From: Udeniomyces pyricola
Lineage: Eukaryota > Basidiomycota > Tremellomycetes > Cystofilobasidiales > Mrakiaceae
DNA length: 64,000 bases
Assembly: GCA_039545295.1 (NCBI GenBank)
Contig: BCIK01000020.1
Span: 1 to 64,000, forward strand
Reading direction: 5' to 3'
A program made the position numbers and the translations under genes. Under the pieces are notes generated by a model. That model saw only the letters and a program-made list of their open reading frames with translations. It searched no databases and had not been told where the DNA came from. Numbering within the stretch: the first letter of the stretch is position 1; every line of letters begins with the position of its first letter. Below, piece after piece: positions 59,926 to 64,000 of this stretch.

Positions 59926-61253
59926 TTAAGCGTCGAGCGACATGCCCATGCCGGCACCCTCTCCCGGGACCAACGCGCTCCTGCCAGCTCGCGAACCCAT
60001 CTTGGCCTTTTTGGCGGCGAGCTTCTTCTCCTTCTCGGCTTCCGATCGCACGCGAACCTTCTCCCTGATTCGCTCGGCCTTGGCAGGGTCCGAGTACGTG
60101 GTAGTGGAGAGGGCCGACGAAGGCTGAACGAGCTCGAGGTGGCGCGAGACGTCCCGGGTGTCGGCCTGGGAGGCAAGGGTGGGGTTGAGAGCCATCCTGT
60201 AGTAGTCGTCCGAGAAGGAGAGAGAGAGAGAGAGAGCCAGAAGGAGGAAATCGTAGAGGATAAACAAGGAGAATACAACAAAGGAGGGAGAGGTGTGTCA
60301 GCAACTTGCTTGGTTTCCCTTAAGAAATCCTCCATTCAAGACCCGCAGCAACGACCACCTCCAACCAGCCCCTCAGCCAACAGAATCGCGACGAACCTGT
60401 TCTTGTAGAAAGCCCTCTCTCGTCGGGCCTTGATCTCGCCGACTCGTCGGATAGCCTTGATGGTGGTCTGGACAAGCTCTCGGTCGTATCGGACGGGGAC
60501 GTTTCGTCGCTTCTGGAACTCGAACGTGGAGTCCTGAGGATGAGACGTGAATGTGCATGTAGAGAGCACGCGTTGGCAGGAGGATTAGAGTGGAGATGAT
60601 ACGAGAGCGAGAACGCGGTGAGACAGGCGAGACAGAAAGAAGAAGTCAAAAGTCAGTGCGCGTTGAATGTGGCGTGGTAAGTGGGGCGTGTGACAGAAAG
60701 ACACGCACGATGGTCATCTCCTTGCCAGCCGCCTTTCGGAAAGACTTGGTCCATCGGACCTTTCGGGGGTTACGCTTCATCCTGGTGAGGTGAACATGAT
60801 ACGCGAAGGAGGCAGAGAGAGAGAGAGAGAGAGGGAGGGAGAAGGCAGACGGACGGATGGAGAGAGAGAAAGCAAGGCAGAAGGGCAATGAGCAAGCTGA
60901 GCTGGGCCACACACAGACGGAAACCTGCGAGGGCGCCGGGCGGGTGGGGGCGGCGTCGACTTACTTGAAGTTCTTGTGGCACCTGATACCATCCATAGCA
61001 AGAGCATTCGGTTTGTCAGTAGTCTTATTTACCGACGTCACTCATGTACATACACACATACACACACTCTCTCCAAATGATCAAGAGACCAGGAGAGTGA
61101 GAGTGAGGGAAAGGAGAAGCGAGGGAGAAAGAGAAGGAGAGCAACTGACTTGGACGTGCAGAAGAGGAACTGCTTGGAGTCGTTTCGAACAAACATGGTG
61201 CCATGACCCGGGTAAACGTTGGCGGAGCAGAAGCTGCAGGGAGAGATACGCAT
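59926..61253 (-). CDS. RLP24: Ribosome biogenesis protein Rlp24
   Basis: Rlp24 occupies the site of ribosomal protein eL24 on nuclear pre-60S particles and is stripped in the cytoplasm by the AAA-ATPase Afg2/Drg1. The ATG at 61253 begins [25 protein letters not shown], of which CSFC is the first half of the C4 zinc ribbon. The exon ending FCTSK joins CHKNFK, giving the second C-x3-C half. [23 protein letters not shown] follows at 60715-60780, then [44 protein letters not shown], and the last exon [24 protein letters not shown], ending GMSLDA with TAA at 59926. The long C-terminal helix separates Rlp24 from eL24. Five exons with C/T-rich introns. Confidence 0.94.
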
Positions 61254-61654
61254 AGTATAAGAGAGAGAGGGTGTGGGTGTGGGTGTGGGTGGGGGTGGTG
61301 ACGAAAGGGCAAGGAGGGGTGGCGGAAGGGGAACCGGGTGGGTGAGGGGGCAAGTCGAGGTTTGGGAGAGTGAGTAGTAGAGAGCGAGAGTGATGAGCAG
61401 TGCGAACCTTGAACCACCCAAACCATTCCGCTGCGTTCGAAATCTTGATGACCTGAATAAAATATCTCGCATCCAAAATATATATCCCTCCTACGTATAT
61501 ATATATCTATATAAATGTTATTCAAACAAACAACATGCAAATTTAGTTTTCCTCGCTTTTCATTCCATCACCACTCTTATATATATATATATGTATATAT
61601 ATATATGCCATTGGGTCCTTTTTTATTTAGTTATTTATGTATTTATTTCAACAT
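61254..61654. promoter_or_regulatory. RLP24 upstream region
   Basis: Contains a GGGTGT repeat (61268-61296) just upstream of the RLP24 ATG and alternating AT tracts (61495-61515, 61579-61604). It also serves as the 3' flank of the next minus-strand gene. No gene seen. Confidence 0.55.
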
Positions 61655-63632
61655 TTAATTCACTCCTCTACAGCTCCCACTATCGCTTCCGCCATCCACC
61701 GGCAGCTGACCCTCAGTACTACTAGTACGCTCAGCTTTTATCACGTTCCCTTCCTCATCTGCAAGGATATTCCTCATCTCCCCTTCGACATCTCCCTTCC
61801 GCCCCGACCCTTTAGCCGTCTTGACCAAAATTTCAGATCCATCGGGTTCCATCAACTGACCGCTCCACTCGCCCTCATCCGACTTCAGGCGAGCACGTTC
61901 AAACGGCTCATCCGGATCCATCTCCTCCTCTACCACCATGAAGTATTCCTGCCCTTGCTCTCCATACGACGGGTCTGAATCCGACGCTTCGATATCCCAC
62001 ACCTCCTCCGCCGCCTCGACTCCCTCACCGGGTCCCTCGTCGACTGCCGTCAGATCATCAGCGTCTTCAGCCTTGTTCGCCGCCTGGAGCGCACCCATCA
62101 ATCGAAGAGGTACTTTGAGTCGACGTCCCAACCCAACGTTTCGCAAGGGACCTGTCGTTCTGATGTGTCTTCGAATGCTAGCAGGGAGTCGGGCGAGCTC
62201 TTCTTCAACCGACGGAGCAGAAGATGGTTTGATGTCGGTTTCGGCTTCGGCTTCGGTCAGAGGGACAGCGACAATCGAAGGAACACGACCAGGCTGCCAT
62301 GGCAAAGAAGGGGGAGAAGGCCTCGGATGAAGTGGCATTTCTCGGTCGCTAAAGAGCTTTGCCTGATCGAGGTTGAGCAGTCAAGAGTGAAAGACGGAAA
62401 AAGGGTTAGATCAACGAAGGGGGTTCCTTTGAGCTGGAAACCAACCATGCTGAAATCGCAAACACACCGACCTTGAAAACATCAGGAGCCAGTTTCTTGC
62501 TCCACGAAACTGGCTGAAAATATAGAAGACCAGTGAGGACGGTCGATCAGGCGCTCATTCTCCAGCTCCTGTCAACGGATCGGCCGTCGAGCAGACAGAA
62601 ACGACTACTCACTCCGACCGAGTATCCTTCAGATTTCTACCAAGCACAATGTAACCAACCGAAATCCTGTCTATCAGTTTGGAATCATGTCATGACCAGA
62701 GTGATGTCCTTAACCGAAGAAGTCTTGGTCGCCAACGTACCCATTTCAAGAGCCTATCAACGTCTTGCTCTTCCTTGACGCGTACATGAACGGTCAACGT
62801 GTTGTCGGACGTGACCGATTCTTTGATGGTCTTTGCGTTGACTAGGGCGATGTTCGTCTCTTGGAGGATCCGACGGGCCAGCTGACGTTGGGTGTGGTCG
62901 ACGGCTTGGATCCCTTGCCCGTCCGAGCCGACAGGAACGCCGTAGATCTGTTTCATTCCAAGTCAAGACCAGATGACGGCGTTCAGGTTGTGTTGATTCA
63001 GGAAATCTCCGTTCGAAATATTAAAGCACATCGGTCCTGATCAGACGTACAGCCAGGGTGAGCGGTGCCGGGTTACCCTTGATGGGTTTAGGAGGAGGAG
63101 GTTTGTATTTCTGTTGATAACAAGACCCTCAAGTCCTCGTCAGTCGATTCCGATGCATCATCATTTTCATGAGGATCAAGGAATAAACCTACAGCCACAG
63201 TAATAGAACCCTAAGAACCCAAAGGTAACCGTAGATTTAGAGAATGCACCCGGTCCTTGTCAGCCACGAGCTTACGTACGGGAGCTGGCGACATGTTAAT
63301 GTTTGGTTCGCCAACGTGCTCTCCAAGCCTCTACGCACGCTAAACTTGGTGTCTCGAAGACATCTTTCAATTTCACTCTCCCTGATCTCGACGAGCGCTG
63401 AATTGACGCCTTCGTGCTTGACGTTGTTGAGCGGGATGATGGCGCGCGTGTCGAACCCCTGGAACGCAAAGACGCGTCGGATTTTGTCCTCGTTGAAGAC
63501 GGCGACGTCGGCTTTGGTGTCCCAGCGAACGTAGATGTTGGGAGCGAGGACGCAAGGTGTGCTGGAGAGGGTTCGGGAGCAGGTGTGAAGCGTGGCGGTG
63601 ACTGCACGTATGGGATGGAGTCGGGAGTGCAT
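61655..63632 (-). CDS. Predicted mitochondrial protein, function unknown (weak IF3-like pattern)
   Basis: The ATG at 63632 opens MHSRLHPIRAVTATLHTCSR, a basic, Ser/Thr-rich N-terminus with an RTLSSTPCV cleavage-like stretch, suggesting mitochondrial import. The first exon continues NIYVRWDTKADVAVFNEDKI and GFDTRAIIPLNNVKHEGVNS. Later exons give KYKPPPPKPIKGNPAPLTLA (63060-63115), then IYGVPVGSDGQGIQ, TQRQLARRILQETNIALVNAKT and LTVHVRVKEEQDVDRLLKW. These vaguely recall the order of a mitochondrial initiation factor 3 (NED start, K-Y-K linker, C-terminal alpha/beta domain) but lack clear signatures. The last 200 codons are acidic, ending SGSCRGVN at 61655. An 18-nt exon (GSITVA) may lie near 63200. 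Exon 1 frame to its neighbour was not settled. Confidence 0.6.
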
Positions 63633-64000
63633 GGTGGTGGTGGTCGCGTAGCGTATGTGCAGTAGAGTGTAATTGACGTCGGATCACCTAGCTTAGCTAG
63701 TACTGTACAAACAAATCTCTTCGCCGATGGTTCATGACGAAATACATATAGTACACAGGATACGATCGTAGCATGAGGGACGATACACGATGGGAACTTT
63801 GATACGACAGCAGATGAGGTATGAATCTGAATGGTGTGAAGAAAGGACGGAACGATTATTGATTCAATTCTGGAAGACAGTAATTTGAACCAATTTGAAG
63901 TTGCTTGAAGTTTTATTATTAGTCATCATGTCGTGAGAAAATCGCTCAACTCCGAAGAGGTCGTCGACGTTCGACGGGCCTGTCCTCATTCTGACTTGTT
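63633..64000. other. Right-edge flank
   Basis: Promoter side of the preceding minus-strand gene; AT-rich after 63840. No gene seen. Confidence 0.5.

Noticed and set aside
59223..60335. Overlapping minus-strand open frames of 370 and 340 codons
   Set aside because: They read Phe/Ser/Leu-rich translations of C/T tracts and run through an RLP24 exon (in a different frame for the larger one) and an intron. RLP24 accounts for the coding sequence.

Overview
This is a stretch of nuclear genome from a fungus, almost certainly a basidiomycete and probably a yeast-like one. The genes are protein-coding, intron-dense and closely packed on both strands. Introns are mostly 50-130 nt, with GT..AG ends and CTNAC-like branch sites. 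The set includes markers of a fungal nucleus: U3 snoRNP Rrp9, Nsa1, Rlp24, a NOT4 whose long C-terminal region resembles agaricomycete NOT4 as I recall it, an Arb1-type RNAi protein, an SNZ/PDX1 vitamin B6 synthase and several nuclear-encoded mitochondrial proteins. Single-base N calls, concentrated at 6.8-8.7 kb, mark it as a draft or consensus assembly. I saw no CRISPR array, rRNA, convincing tRNA, transposon or virus-derived sequence.

Layout. 1-2.8 kb: mostly unassigned, with weak exon-like pieces on the minus strand. 2.8-7.7 kb (-): TDP1, a DNA-repair phosphodiesterase. 8.3-9.7 kb (-): MetE/UROD-like protein whose N-terminal half I could not find. 9.7-11.0 kb (-): unassigned coding-like sequence. 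11.0-12.1 kb (-): DAP1-type cytochrome b5-fold heme protein. 13.1-15.5 kb (+): RRP9. 15.8-18.5 kb (+): Arb1-like. 19.0-21.3 kb (-): eIF4A. 22.4-23.6 kb (-): SFT2. 24.3-25.5 kb (-): elongin C. 26.2-29.7 kb (+): ThrE/Prm10-like membrane protein. 30.2-32.2 kb (-): NSA1. 32.8-35.3 kb (-): PDX1/SNZ. 36.7-39.7 kb (-): zinc alcohol/formaldehyde dehydrogenase. 41.4-42.6 kb (-): NDUFA12. 43.1-45.1 kb (+): mitochondrial uS4m (NAM9). 45.8-53.8 kb (-): NOT4. 54.4-55.8 kb (+): twin CX9C protein. 56.0-58.7 kb (+): APN1. 59.9-61.3 kb (-): RLP24. 61.7-63.6 kb (-): predicted mitochondrial protein of unknown role.

Functionally this is a housekeeping neighbourhood. Three genes act in ribosome assembly (RRP9, NSA1, RLP24), two in translation and mRNA turnover (eIF4A, NOT4), two in DNA end or abasic-site repair (TDP1, APN1), and four or five in mitochondria (NDUFA12, NAM9, the CX9C protein, the long form of APN1, and the 61.7 kb gene). 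There are no operons. Coordination, if any, would come from shared divergent promoters: DAP1/RRP9, elongin C/ThrE-like, NDUFA12/NAM9 and NOT4/CX9C.

The most distinctive signal is splicing architecture rather than a new system. There are very small exons in several genes, including a 9-nt exon inside the TDP1 catalytic motif, 35/22/27-nt exons in the dehydrogenase and an 11-nt terminal coding exon in eIF4A. NOT4 has a roughly 720-nt intron whose retention would remove its C-terminal third. CDS spans below run from start codon to stop codon and include introns.
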